From Hyphomicrobiales bacterium 4NK60-0047b (GTDB taxonomy: Bacteria > Pseudomonadota > Alphaproteobacteria > Rhizobiales > HXMU1428-3), in NCBI GenBank assembly GCA_040367435.1, contig BAABWY010000001.1, forward strand, positions 868,001-932,000: a stretch of DNA of 64,000 nt. Reading direction: 5' to 3'. The position numbers and the translations under genes are program-made. Positions 1 through 9,317 of this stretch are shown in pieces (the stretch's first letter is position 1; each line of letters begins with the position of its first letter). The notes under the pieces are model-generated. The model did not search any database. It was not told the DNA's origin and worked only from the letters and a program-made list of their open reading frames with translations.

Positions 1-14
1 GCTTCAGTTGACAT
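1..14 (-). CDS. 5' end of an unidentified CDS running off the window
   Basis: Reading the minus strand, an ATG at 14-12 opens M-S-T-E and then leaves the window. It is preceded by a strong Shine-Dalgarno, AAGGAGA, at roughly 20-26, which is why I accept it as a real start. Only four codons are visible, so nothing can be said about function. It would be transcribed in the same direction as the symporter gene but 247 bp downstream of it. Confidence 0.55.
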
Positions 15-40
15 GATAACTCTCCTTAACGTTTTCATTT

Positions 41-70
41 TATTGGTAAACTTCAGTTGCCTACCCCTTT
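41..70 (-). repeat. Decayed copy of the short hairpin repeat
   Basis: On the minus strand this reads GGTAGGCAACTGAAG followed by an A-rich tail, matching the loop, right inner arm and TGAA bulge of the short hairpin family described at 13151, 18300 and 48962. The left arm is no longer recognisable. The rest of the 15-261 interval shows nothing else that I can name. Confidence 0.35.
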
Positions 71-261
71 AGCAGACAAAAAGTAAAAAATACAAAGAAA
101 TTCGCTAAGAAAATGCATTTTCTAGTGGATATAGCCCTTAAAAGTGGCCCACCAACCTCTAAAACCAGCTTTTCACCAGCTATTTAGCCAAAATAAGGTT
201 AGTTTAGCCACAAGAATTAAACCGAGAATCAGCAAATTCAAGGGCTCAAACCACTCCCCAA

Positions 262-1758
262 TTAGCTAGAAATACGCTTTCGGAAGAAACAACGCTCAAA
301 ATAAGAGCCCGCAACCAACCCAAAAATGGACAAACCAATCGAGAAAAACCCGATCTGAGGTTCGCTCCAGCTAGAAAAAACAGTGGCCTCTTTTATCGGC
401 CCAAGTGCAAAGAGTGCCGAAAACCCGAGGATCAAGGCGCACCAAGCTCCAAATCGAGTGGCGCCTTTCCAATAGAGCCCGCCAGCCAACAAAACGATAC
501 CTGAACAAAAATATATTGAGCCAGTTATGGCAATATATTTCCAAACATCTTCTGTCCCAGAATAGATAAGCCCCCAATAAAGCTCATAGAGCGCAATTAA
601 AACAATAAAGATACGCGTCCATTTCTTCTGGTATCCTTCATCATCAACTTTACCAGTAATCACTCCCAAAATATCTCTCGACAAAACACTGGCCCAACAA
701 AACAGATAACCATCTTGGGTTGACATAAAAGAAGCAAAGAAAACAACAACCGTTAATCCAATAATCCAGGGCGGTAAAACATCAGCCATAAATTGAGCCG
801 TCGCAGCCAGTTTTGCATCACCAACCAAGTTCGTCGCATCAGCACCAGAGCGCGCATAAAAACTAAAAGCAAGGATACCGAGGAGAGCTGGCAAAATCAT
901 CCGACCGGCAAATAAAACAGAAGAGACCAGATAAGCTTGTTTTGTTGTTTTCTCATTCTCAATACAAAGCGCACGGCTAAGTGCCGTTGGCCAAACAGCG
1001 GAACTAACTATCCCCGCGACGATCACCATCCACAAAACATAATCTACGCCAAAATCTTTTGCTAATAGCGGATTAAATCCTTCGTCTCCTTTTACCCGTT
1101 GCACAGTTTCAACGGCTTCAGAAAGCGGGACGACCCCAGTGAGGTAAATCAAAATTCCAATCAACCCAATTGCCATCAGACAAAATTGAATGATATCCGT
1201 TACGATAACCGCCCGCATGCCACCAAAAGCCGTGTAAGAAACCGCAATAGCAATCAGAACAACCATAATCACTTCAATGGAAGCATTGCCTATTTCAGGC
1301 GGCAATAGGGGCAAAATATAAAGAGCCGCCACTTTAAGAAACAACCCCATATTTAGAACACCAGCGAGAACCATAATAATCCCACCAAAGAGCCGAATAT
1401 CACGGCCAAAACGTTGTTCGTAAAATTCTGGGACAGTAAGAACGCCGCTCCGCCGCAAAGGCCCGACTATAAACCCGGTTAAACCAACAAACAAACAACC
1501 AATAAAAGCAGCAACACCAATATGAAAAGCTGAAAACCCAGCGCCAAAGCCTGTCTGTGCATTATAAGCGATCGTAATTAAGCCAATCTCTGTTGCCCCC
1601 AAAGTTGCAATCGCTGCGGGCAGCTTAATATTACGAGAAGCTACAAAAAATTCTGACAATGAAGACGGTTGCGAGCGAAGACGCATTTGCGACGCTAATA
1701 AAACCATAAAATAGAACGCAGCAAACACACCTATAAAAAGAATTGAGCCCTCACCCAT
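262..1758 (-). CDS. Sodium:solute symporter (SSS family)
   Basis: A polytopic inner-membrane permease of about 498 residues, the usual length for SSS transporters, with roughly 13 hydrophobic segments. Family-typical stretches are LTVPEFYEQRFG after the third segment and GGMRAVIVTDIIQ near residue 180. These proteins couple sodium entry to uptake of a small solute; the substrate cannot be told from sequence. The open frame extends to a GTG at 1764, but the Shine-Dalgarno GGAGAG lies directly against that GTG and sits correctly spaced from the ATG at 1758, so I start there. No partner small subunit or regulator is adjacent; the next gene is divergent. Family assignment is firm. Confidence 0.88.
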   Translation of the reverse strand: MGEGSILFIGVFAAFYFMVLLASQMRLRSQPSSLSEFFVASRNIKLPAAIATLGATEIGLITIAYNAQTGFGAGFSAFHIGVAAFIGCLFVGLTGFIVGPLRRSGVLTVPEFYEQRFGRDIRLFGGIIMVLAGVLNMGLFLKVAALYILPLLPPEIGNASIEVIMVVLIAIAVSYTAFGGMRAVIVTDIIQFCLMAIGLIGILIYLTGVVPLSEAVETVQRVKGDEGFNPLLAKDFGVDYVLWMVIVAGIVSSAVWPTALSRALCIENEKTTKQAYLVSSVLFAGRMILPALLGILAFSFYARSGADATNLVGDAKLAATAQFMADVLPPWIIGLTVVVFFASFMSTQDGYLFCWASVLSRDILGVITGKVDDEGYQKKWTRIFIVLIALYELYWGLIYSGTEDVWKYIAITGSIYFCSGIVLLAGGLYWKGATRFGAWCALILGFSALFALGPIKEATVFSSWSEPQIGFFSIGLSIFGLVAGSYFERCFFRKRISS

Positions 1759-1891
1759 AACCACTCTCCTAAATTTTTATTACTTTGCTTTTAGTAAAAA
1801 ACTACCCTGAATATCACTTGACGACAAAGTATAAAACAGGCCCAATAGAAAAAAACAAAATTGCACTTCAATAGATAAAATAAAAAATCTT

Positions 1892-3610
1892 ATGTCTTCA
1901 GCTATATCCAGTCAGATCACCTCCATCGGTGAATTACTCAGATCAAATGGCAAACTCGTCATTCCACCATACCAGCGCAACTATGCCTGGGATGAAGAAA
2001 ATTATGCCGATCTTTGGATGGACATACAAGAAACTTTCAAAGGCTGCGCAGACGAATATTTCCTGGGCTCCGTTGTCATAGACAACTCAACAAATCCAGA
2101 CCTAACGCTAATCGATGGCCAACAAAGAGTTACAACCACAACAATTCTCATCTGCGCTCTCAAATGGCATTTGCAATCTGAAGATGAAACAGAGCTTGCC
2201 AATCTCTTATCGCAAGATTTTCTAAACAGGCCCGACTATACGCTAAATGGTCAACAACCCAACCTTATCTTGAATTTAAATGACAGATCCTTTTTCGAGC
2301 ATCACATCATTTCTGCTACTGATCCTAAGTTTCTAAAAACCATCGCAGATGAAGACACATGCTCACCCTCAAATTTACAACTAGCACGTTGTTACATCTA
2401 TATGTGCAAACAGATTGGCCTGCTTATCAAAGAAGGCCCCTCTCTACAAACCGTAGCACATCGCATCATCACAGCCCTTCGTGAAAAAGTCTTTCTCATT
2501 CGCATTGATGTAGAAGATGACCTAAGAGCCTTCACTCTATTTGAGGCCCTAAACAACAGGGGTGTTGAACTCTCAGAAGCAGATTTGCTGAAAAATTTTA
2601 TTTTCTCAAAAGCCGGTGAACATTTAGGCATAGTAAAAAATAACTGGGAAAATATGAGCCTAAACATCGGTCATTTCTCATTAATGCGCTTCTTACGCCA
2701 TCATTGGAATTCAAATCACGGCGCCATACCAAGCGCCGGTCTTTTTGCCGCAATTAAAAAAAGCATTGAAACCCCTGATGACGCTAGACACCTTTCAGAT
2801 CAAATCACAGTTAGCTCAGAATATTACGGTGCCATCATCGACTCTGATCACGACCTTTGGCAGCGCCTTGATATCAATAATATTAATGAAATAAAAAACA
2901 AACTCGACCATCTCAGTATCATACGAGCGGAGCAATGCTATATCCTGCTCCTTGCTGTTCTCGAAAACACACCACATTTGTTCTATGATTATTTATTGAT
3001 GATTAAAAACTTCACCTTTCGTTTCAGCACCATCGGTGGAAAAAACACAGCTGAGTTACTTCGAACTTACATAAGAACCGCTCATGCGATTCGCGAAAAC
3101 ACAAAAAATCAACAAGAAGACATAAGTGCCGCCGAAGCCTTTAATCTCTTTTTTAAAGATATTTACCCACAAGATAACCAATTCCAATCAATCTTTTCAA
3201 AAAAGACGATCAAATCAACGGTGCTTGCCAGATATATCCTTTCAGAAATCAACAACAACCTCTCAGATGCAGAAGCGCCAAGATATAGCGCCACCAGCAC
3301 CGAAACTGACTTAGAACATATCTTACCTAAAAAGTTTTTAGATCATTGGAAAACACCAAATAAAGACTTCCCAGGTGGTGCGACAAAATTTATCAATCGC
3401 TTGGGAAATATGACCCTGATCTCTCCCGAGTTAAATCGCCGGTTGGGAAACACTAATTTTGAGGCAAAAAAAGAAGTCTACGCCAAAGATTGCCTGGAAA
3501 TCACAACCCGCATACTTGAAGAAGAAAAATGGACAGCCAGTGCCATCAATAGGCGGCAAAATTGGCTAGCAGGAGAAGCTGTCAAAATTTGGCGCTTTCC
3601 ATTGGACTAG
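1892..3610 (+). CDS. DUF262-DUF1524 (GmrSD-like) single-chain protein
   Basis: 572 residues with two domains in one chain. The N-terminal DUF262 (ParB/sulfiredoxin-like fold) is marked by PYQRNYAWDEENY near residues 26-38 and the IDGQQR motif at 74-79, which in this family binds or hydrolyses nucleotide. The C-terminal DUF1524 HNH-type nuclease is marked by LEHILPKKF near 473-481, then NRLGNMTLIS near 501, a downstream Asn and Lys. This is the architecture of GmrSD-type modification-dependent restriction enzymes, which cut DNA carrying modified cytosines; many chromosomal homologues are untested. All key motifs are present, so it looks intact. It stands alone: no methyltransferase or BREX/other defence gene is adjacent. 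The ATG at 1892 lacks a clear Shine-Dalgarno. A defence role is inference. Confidence 0.85.
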   Translation: MSSAISSQITSIGELLRSNGKLVIPPYQRNYAWDEENYADLWMDIQETFKGCADEYFLGSVVIDNSTNPDLTLIDGQQRVTTTTILICALKWHLQSEDETELANLLSQDFLNRPDYTLNGQQPNLILNLNDRSFFEHHIISATDPKFLKTIADEDTCSPSNLQLARCYIYMCKQIGLLIKEGPSLQTVAHRIITALREKVFLIRIDVEDDLRAFTLFEALNNRGVELSEADLLKNFIFSKAGEHLGIVKNNWENMSLNIGHFSLMRFLRHHWNSNHGAIPSAGLFAAIKKSIETPDDARHLSDQITVSSEYYGAIIDSDHDLWQRLDINNINEIKNKLDHLSIIRAEQCYILLLAVLENTPHLFYDYLLMIKNFTFRFSTIGGKNTAELLRTYIRTAHAIRENTKNQQEDISAAEAFNLFFKDIYPQDNQFQSIFSKKTIKSTVLARYILSEINNNLSDAEAPRYSATSTETDLEHILPKKFLDHWKTPNKDFPGGATKFINRLGNMTLISPELNRRLGNTNFEAKKEVYAKDCLEITTRILEEEKWTASAINRRQNWLAGEAVKIWRFPLD

Positions 3611-3846
3611 ACCGCAAATACTTAAATAAAACACTGTTTTCAAATGTTTTAGCGCCAAAATTGCAACATCTAATTCACTCTCCTCTAAAGAGCAGCATCT
3701 TTTTCAGGGAAAAATTAAAATTACAACGCCCTCCCCCTATTCTTCAGCAAAACTTTCAGAGACAATGAGCAATATGCAAAAGTGATTCGTTGTTTAATAT
3801 CAGTTTGATAATCACTATATGAAACTCATCTTGGAGCCAACGGTAA

Positions 3847-5010
3847 ATGAACACCGTCAGAATGGAAGCTGAAAATCTCGAACTATTAAATGAGAACCAA
3901 CTCGAAAATTCGAGTGGGGATCATGACGCTATTCCGAGTGAAACAGCAAATGATGAGTTGAATAACGCATCTGATGAAAAACACTTAGTCGGCTTAATCG
4001 ATCCAAACAAACCAAGCCTCAGTGAAGATGTAGTTCAAGAACAAGATCTAGCGATTGCCAGAAATTTAAGACGGTTAGAAAAACACCGTTACGAAATCGC
4101 GGCAGCCCTTTCCAACATCAACGAAGAAGAAATTGGTGCCGTCAACGAAGCTGAAGAAGAAATAGAAATCTCCGAAAGCGATGAAAAATACGCCAAGCAT
4201 ATCAGTCGCTTACAAAACCAGGCACTTTCACGCAGAAATGAACGACTAAATCCAGACGCCAAATTAGAAAAAATCATCGATTTTCTAAGAGAGCAATTGG
4301 CAAAAGTTAGCACGCAGTTTGATTTAAAAAGCTGGGATTTCATGCGCCGCAACCTCTTTCTATCATGGCATCAACGTCGTTATGACCGCGAGATTGAGCA
4401 ACGTCTCTTCAATCCATTGGCCAAATATCGTACGATGGCACGCTCACAAACATTAAGAGAACGAGAAGAAGTCGCACCTTGTGCACCGACGCGCCTTGTA
4501 GATTGGTCACTTGATTGTATCGCCTCCTACCAAGAAGGCGCAAGTTTTCGTCATTATGTTTTTGTTGACCCAGAAGCAGGCCACGGCCGCACAGTCCTCT
4601 TAGCCTCTCATAGAGATTTCAGAGCAATTTATGGCATTGAATCTCGAGGAAATTGGGCAGATGATGCAACAATCAATATCGCACAATATCCAAGAACATT
4701 CATGGCTCAGCGTCAAGTTGAGCTGATAACAAATGATTTCCGGCTGGTAGAATGGCCTGTAGCTCCATTGGTTGTGCAAATTTTCAACCCGCAATCATCA
4801 AGCTGGCTCATGCAAGTCATGGAAAATTTAAGTGAATCCTTTGGCCAAACTCCAAGACAAATTTACCTTGTTATTATCGCCAACTCACACAAAGACGTGA
4901 TGTCAAACTACCGATCTTTTCAAGAATTTACACCACCAAGCAGCAATCTAGAGCAATTAACACTCATGAGCCCTTACGAAGTTGACTTCTACTCAAGTGT
5001 TATTTCCTAA
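3847..5010 (+). CDS. Unassigned protein with a methyltransferase-like C-terminal half
   Basis: 387 residues. The first 120 or so are strongly acidic and look disordered or coiled (EEEIGAVNEAEEEIEISES). From about 230 the sequence YVFVDPEAGHGRTVLLAS resembles motif I of Rossmann-fold SAM methyltransferases of the type D-x-G-x-G-x-G-R, followed by an acidic strand end IYGIES. The first motif glycine is replaced (DPEAGHGR), and I see no convincing catalytic motif IV, so it may be a non-catalytic or divergent member. The gene lies between the GmrSD-like gene and a CelD-like acyltransferase, all on the plus strand with gaps of about 200-240 bp, so an operon is possible but not shown. GGAG at 3834 precedes the ATG at 3847; an in-frame ATG at 3862 is an alternative. 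No named family recognised. Confidence 0.6.
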   Translation: MNTVRMEAENLELLNENQLENSSGDHDAIPSETANDELNNASDEKHLVGLIDPNKPSLSEDVVQEQDLAIARNLRRLEKHRYEIAAALSNINEEEIGAVNEAEEEIEISESDEKYAKHISRLQNQALSRRNERLNPDAKLEKIIDFLREQLAKVSTQFDLKSWDFMRRNLFLSWHQRRYDREIEQRLFNPLAKYRTMARSQTLREREEVAPCAPTRLVDWSLDCIASYQEGASFRHYVFVDPEAGHGRTVLLASHRDFRAIYGIESRGNWADDATINIAQYPRTFMAQRQVELITNDFRLVEWPVAPLVVQIFNPQSSSWLMQVMENLSESFGQTPRQIYLVIIANSHKDVMSNYRSFQEFTPPSSNLEQLTLMSPYEVDFYSSVIS

Positions 5011-5164
5011 TAAGTTTTCTAAATAATTCATCCCAAATAAACAAAATTTTATTCTTTCCAAGTCATACTGAAAATGACAACAGTAACAAAAACTATTGCC
5101 TTTTTGTTATTAGTCAGATTACAAGCATCTAAATCCGCATCATAGCTAAGTTGAAGAAAAACCA

Positions 5165-5187
5165 AACTCCCATTAAAATAGGGAGTT
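5165..5187 (+). other. Small inverted repeat upstream of the GNAT gene
   Basis: AACTCCC and GGGAGTT form a 7-bp perfect stem with a 9-nt AT-rich loop. It lies about 70 bp before the chosen start of the acyltransferase and is not followed by a T run, so it does not look like an intrinsic terminator. It could be an operator or a leader hairpin. Confidence 0.3.
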
Positions 5188-5255
5188 AAATATGGCTTTT
5201 CATAGCGATGTTTAATGAAATGCTAGCCTCAAAGTATGTATGGAGTAAAACAATT

Positions 5256-6482
5256 ATGACGTCCCCAAGCGATCAATCGCCAAAAATAAAGGCCGATACA
5301 TCGCCAATTGAGAGTGCAACAACCAAGGAAGCACCTCTTAATGATGAATTAATTACTCCCTCTTTTTCCATCATACAAACAGCCAAAAAATTTGATGGCT
5401 TAAAACAAGAATGGAATGAACTTTTCGAAGCTTACGGAACAGGCACACAACTCTTCCAAACCTATAATTGGATCTGGCATTGGATCAACCAATTCGAATT
5501 ATGCCCAAGAAACATGGTCATCCTAACAGGTAGAATAGACGGTAAGCTTGTTCTGGTCGCACCATTAATTTTAGAAAACAAGTTTGGCCTTAAGCTTCTA
5601 AAATGGATTGGCGAACCTGTCAGTCAATATGGTGACATACTAATAAAAGAAAATTCACAAAACCTTCAATGGCTGAAATCTGGCTTCAACTATATAAACG
5701 AAACCATAAAGCCCGATTTATTTCACTTAAGAAAAACCCGCTTTGACGCGGCTATCACACCTCTATTAGAAATGTATAACGCGACCATTCTAGAAGAAAC
5801 AGAAGCGCCCTATATTGAAGTCAGAGGCGATGAAAACTTCACAGAATTTAATAAAAGATACTCCCAGCGCAGCCGCAAAGCAAAAAGACGACATAGACGC
5901 AAACTAGAGGAAAAAGGGCCTCTAACTTTTAATTTATTTGATGAAAGTAGTGAAGCAAATCGAGCAGCTAATCATGCCATCAATCTCAAAAGGGATTGGC
6001 TCAAAGCGACCAAAACAATTTCACCAGCTTTCAGCAGCACAATCATAGATCAATTCTTCGATGCTGCGACTAAAGAGAATAATCACTCCGCTAATATTAA
6101 AGTATCTGAGCTGTGCGTGGACAATCACCCAGCAGCCATAGAAATCGGAATTCTAGTCAAAGATTATTATGGTGCTCACCTCGGCGTTTATGACCCCGCG
6201 TACATTTCTCATAGCCCGGGAAGTTTACAAATGCAGGATACAATTGCAGCCCTCATTGAAAAAGGCGTGAAAGTCATTGATCTCTTTGCACCAGGTGATC
6301 CATATAAATATGAATGGACTGAACAATCCGTTCCGGTCTATGACTTTGCCTATAGCACAAGCATAAAGGGACGCCTTTATGAAGAAGCTTACTTAAAACG
6401 CGCACGACCTGCCCTAAAAACAGCCGCACAATCAATTTCAAAAATCGCCAAAAATCCAAAATCAATTTTAAAGCGCAGTTAG
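5256..6482 (+). CDS. CelD/BcsL-like GNAT acyltransferase
   Basis: About 408 residues from the ATG at 5256, chosen because GGAG lies 10 nt upstream; the frame is open from ATG 5208, which has no good ribosome site. The C-terminal half carries the acetyltransferase-6 type GNAT fold of CelD/FemAB-like proteins: a basic stretch SRKAKRRHRRKLEEKG, then YYGAHLGVYDPAY and a C-terminal VIDLFAPGDPYKYEW segment characteristic of this group. Such proteins are found in cellulose, exopolysaccharide and capsule loci and are thought to acylate sugars or lipid-linked intermediates in the cytoplasm. No polysaccharide synthase is adjacent here; the glycosyltransferases at 10.4-12.4 kb are the nearest candidates. 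The substrate is unknown. The reading frame is full length. Confidence 0.72.
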   Translation: MTSPSDQSPKIKADTSPIESATTKEAPLNDELITPSFSIIQTAKKFDGLKQEWNELFEAYGTGTQLFQTYNWIWHWINQFELCPRNMVILTGRIDGKLVLVAPLILENKFGLKLLKWIGEPVSQYGDILIKENSQNLQWLKSGFNYINETIKPDLFHLRKTRFDAAITPLLEMYNATILEETEAPYIEVRGDENFTEFNKRYSQRSRKAKRRHRRKLEEKGPLTFNLFDESSEANRAANHAINLKRDWLKATKTISPAFSSTIIDQFFDAATKENNHSANIKVSELCVDNHPAAIEIGILVKDYYGAHLGVYDPAYISHSPGSLQMQDTIAALIEKGVKVIDLFAPGDPYKYEWTEQSVPVYDFAYSTSIKGRLYEEAYLKRARPALKTAAQSISKIAKNPKSILKRS

Positions 6483-6547
6483 CACGGTTGTTGGTGAACA
6501 ATTACAAGTCATATCTCCTAAGAGAAAACAATTTCCATCGAAATTCC

Positions 6548-6664
6548 GAAGAAGGAGCTCAACCCTTTTCGGGTTGAGGGACATGACGCCTTTGGCGTCC
6601 GGCGCAAGCGCCGCACCTCGTAGGCCCAAGCGCCTTTAGCGCTTGGAATAGCCGTGAGAGAAAA
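6548..6664 (+). repeat. Long four-hairpin repeat, copy A
   Basis: The cleanest copy of the long family. After GAAGAAGGAG come four perfect hairpins: CTCAACCC/GGGTTGAG (6558-6578), GACGCC/GGCGTC (6585-6599), CGGCGC/GCGCCG (6600-6613) and CCAAGCGC/GCGCTTGG (6626-6646), then AATAGCCGTGAGAGAAAA. It sits between two convergent genes and its right end is 14 bp from the stop codon of the methyltransferase at 6679, so on the minus strand it would be that gene's 3' UTR. Confidence 0.9.
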
Positions 6665-6678
6665 AAGAACAGAGCTAA

Positions 6679-7452
6679 TCAAGTTTTAACTGCGATCCCT
6701 GCATAGTGATAACCAAGAATAAGAGGTTTAAGTGGCGGCCGGTCCATTTCAAAAAAATCCATTTTAAACCCAGCACCAGAAATAAGACGAAACATATTCC
6801 GATTTAAAGATCGGCCAAAAGAAAAACGCCGCCATAACGGTGTCAACTTATCCTGTAGAAACGCCACATGCCGAGAGGGATGTCGTCCTTCCTCACAAAA
6901 CAAAAGCATTCCGCCAGGCCGTAAAACACGCCAGATTTCACTCATAACTTTTTGCGGATGCTTTACTGAGCAAAGAGTATAGGTACTAACAACACAGTCC
7001 ATACTTTCGCTAGGCAAAGAAAGAGCATCTGGCATTGAAGTAACGACCTCAACCGGAAAATTAACTTTCCTCGCCATATGACAAATTTTCCTAACATTCG
7101 GAGAATGATCAACACCAATATAGGAACGAACCTTATCAGACTTATAGTAAGGTAAATTACGCCCGCGACGTACCCCAATCTCCATTATATCGCCAGAAGC
7201 CTGAGGAAGAATATGTTGGCGTCCCAAAAGAAAATTGCCCGGATATAACCCACTACCTGGAAAAAAACCAGTATCGAACCGTTGCCCTAGAGCTTTATCT
7301 AAATCAACATTTGTATCATCTTGTTGAAGTCCATTATCATTGTGATAACGAGTTCTTAATTCAACATCCCGAATCTTTTCTCCTAAACCCTTTGTATCCT
7401 GAGCTTGATACTCACACCCAACTTTCAACGATTGGTCACTCTTGGACCTCAT
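6679..7452 (-). CDS. UbiE/METTL7-like class I SAM methyltransferase
   Basis: 257 residues. The start ATG at 7452 has GGAGAG 4 nt upstream. The Rossmann-fold core spans about 90-200: motif I at GDIMEIGVRRGRN, the acidic strand end YIGVDHSPN, motif II/IV DCVVSTYTLCSV and the post-motif EIWRVLRPGGMLLFCEEG, which is typical of UbiE-like small-molecule or lipid methyltransferases. Motif I is odd: the second glycine of E-x-G-x-G-x-G is arginine here, and LNLPYY of the METTL7 group appears as NLPYY. The first 80 residues are a polar extension without known domain. It is monocistronic, followed directly by a long hairpin repeat. The substrate is not predictable; a phospholipid or quinone role would be a guess. 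Confidence 0.72.
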   Translation of the reverse strand: MRSKSDQSLKVGCEYQAQDTKGLGEKIRDVELRTRYHNDNGLQQDDTNVDLDKALGQRFDTGFFPGSGLYPGNFLLGRQHILPQASGDIMEIGVRRGRNLPYYKSDKVRSYIGVDHSPNVRKICHMARKVNFPVEVVTSMPDALSLPSESMDCVVSTYTLCSVKHPQKVMSEIWRVLRPGGMLLFCEEGRHPSRHVAFLQDKLTPLWRRFSFGRSLNRNMFRLISGAGFKMDFFEMDRPPLKPLILGYHYAGIAVKT

Positions 7453-7797
7453 AATTCTCTCCTAAAAGAATCTTACTTTTCTTCTTGAAGAAAGATCAAA
7501 AAACTTGGCGGCAACAAAAAGGCCAGTCTGTGGAAATAGTATGTCAAAAGCAACACTGATGCAATTTAACAACTAAAAATAACTTAAAAATAGTAAGGCC
7601 ACACAGAAAAACACCAATAAAGTGTATTGTTACTAACAAATTAAAACCTTTGATTGAAAAAATTTACCAAAAATTTACCTTAAAAATCTAAGGATGAAGA
7701 TAATCAAGCTGCTTAATAGATAGCTCCAAATTTCGTTTCTAGTGATTGATTAAAGATAATGAGAGCAAAGATCACATAACGTCCTGGGGAAATTAAG
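7453..7797 (+). other. Intergenic region between divergent genes, no gene seen
   Basis: 345 bp between the start of the minus-strand methyltransferase and the chemoreceptor start. It is AT-rich with short direct repeats (AAAATTTACC appears twice near 7658-7680). It must hold two promoters, but I cannot pick convincing -35/-10 boxes. No hairpin repeat of either family is present. Confidence 0.4.
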
Positions 7798-9288
7798 ATG
7801 AAATCCTTGTCAAAAAAATTTAAAGGCAATTCCAGTAAAGTATTTGAATCAATCGTAGAAACACTTCCTCTATCCGTTATGAGATGTGACCTGGAAGATT
7901 TCAAAATTGTCTATATCAACAAATCGACAATTGAAAATCTAAAAAAAATCGAACATGTCCTCCCTTGTAAAGCTGAAGATATCATGGGGCAATCCATCGA
8001 TATTTTTCACAAAAACCCTCAGCACCAAAGGGAAATGCTGAAAAATCCAAATAACCTTCCTCACTCAACGCAAATTGAAGTTGGTGGTGAATATCTAGAC
8101 CTACACGTCGAAGCCATATACGAAAATGGCAAATATGTAGGCCCAGTCCTATCTTGGTCAGTCGTAACTGATAAAGTCATGGCAGAAAAAGAAAACAAGC
8201 TGCGCGAGCAAATGATCAATAAAATGCCCGTTAATGTTATGTTCGCCAACAAAGACACCCTTGAAATCGAACTTATAAATGAAACATCTCTTAACACGTT
8301 ACGTCCCTTACAAAGCTTATTACCCGTCCCGGTAGATAAGCTAAAGGGCACTTGCATTGACGTCTTCCATAAAAACCCAGCCCATCAGCGCAATCTCCTG
8401 TCTTCAGCAGATAACCTTCCCTATCGAACAAAAATTAAACTCGGCGAAGAAACTCTAGATCTATCTGCATCAGCAATTATAGATAATGATGGAACATATG
8501 TTGGACCAATGCTCACTTGGACAGTAGCAACAAGCCAAGTCAAGCTGGCCGATACCTTCGAAGAGAATGTGGCTACAGTTGTTGAGCAAGTTTTAGCGTC
8601 GGCTGGCGATATGCGAGAAAATGCCACAACGCTTTCAGCAGCAGCTGAAGAAACAAACACCCAAGCTGATGGCGTCTCAACAGCCTCTTCAGAATTATCA
8701 AATGCCATTACTGAAATATCTGTTCAAGTTGCTTCTTCAACCAAAGTGGCAAATGATGCCGTTGAAGCTGCCGAACATTCAGATAGCCTGATCAACGGCA
8801 TGAGCCACGCAGCTGTCAAAATTGGTGAAGTTGTCAACATCATTCAAGAGATCGCAGACCAAACCAATCTGTTGGCCTTAAACGCAACGATTGAAGCAGC
8901 AAGAGCCGGCGAATCTGGCAAAGGCTTTGCGGTTGTTGCCTCTGAAGTAAAAGAGCTTGCCTCCCAAACATCAAAAGCCACACAAGATATCGCTCAACAA
9001 ATTGATGAAATTCAAAACTCAACAGAATCTACTGTTGAATCCATGGGAGCCATCAAAAAGATTATTTCTGAAATTGCAGAAATTTCATCAACCATTGCAG
9101 CGGCTGTCGAAGAACAATCAGCAGCAACCCAGCAAGTGGCTCAAAATATTGAAGGCGTATCTCAAGCCTCATCTCAATCTGGTCAAGTTGCAAACTCCGT
9201 CGAAACAGCAGCAACAGACCTATCTGGCAACGCAGAGAATTTAAAAGAGCGCGTCGCCGAATTCTTACTCGAAGTAAGAGCCCTATAA
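7798..9288 (+). CDS. Soluble methyl-accepting chemotaxis protein with two PAS domains
   Basis: 496 residues with no transmembrane segment. Two homologous PAS-like modules lie at about 18-130 and 135-250. They share the pattern DI/DVFHKNPxHQR, NLPY/H, and a closing YVGPxLxW-VVT/VAT, so the second looks like an internal duplicate. A cytoplasmic signalling domain follows from about 260 with the hallmark hairpin tip [21 protein letters not shown] and [14 protein letters not shown] receptor without membrane anchor senses an intracellular signal, often redox state or a heme/flavin-bound ligand, and signals through CheW/CheA. No C-terminal CheR-binding pentapeptide is seen. GGGGA sits 9 nt before the ATG. 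The gene ends 30 bp before a strong terminator. Confidence 0.92.
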   Translation: MKSLSKKFKGNSSKVFESIVETLPLSVMRCDLEDFKIVYINKSTIENLKKIEHVLPCKAEDIMGQSIDIFHKNPQHQREMLKNPNNLPHSTQIEVGGEYLDLHVEAIYENGKYVGPVLSWSVVTDKVMAEKENKLREQMINKMPVNVMFANKDTLEIELINETSLNTLRPLQSLLPVPVDKLKGTCIDVFHKNPAHQRNLLSSADNLPYRTKIKLGEETLDLSASAIIDNDGTYVGPMLTWTVATSQVKLADTFEENVATVVEQVLASAGDMRENATTLSAAAEETNTQADGVSTASSELSNAITEISVQVASSTKVANDAVEAAEHSDSLINGMSHAAVKIGEVVNIIQEIADQTNLLALNATIEAARAGESGKGFAVVASEVKELASQTSKATQDIAQQIDEIQNSTESTVESMGAIKKIISEIAEISSTIAAAVEEQSAATQQVAQNIEGVSQASSQSGQVANSVETAATDLSGNAENLKERVAEFLLEVRAL

Positions 9289-9317
9289 ATAAGACAGATG
9301 AATCCCCCCAATGAATT

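Noticed and set aside
6548-6664. Reading the long repeat as an ordinary intrinsic terminator
   Set aside because: None of the four hairpins is followed by a T run on either strand next to the stem; linkers are conserved, which a terminator would not need. A Rho-dependent or processing role stays possible.
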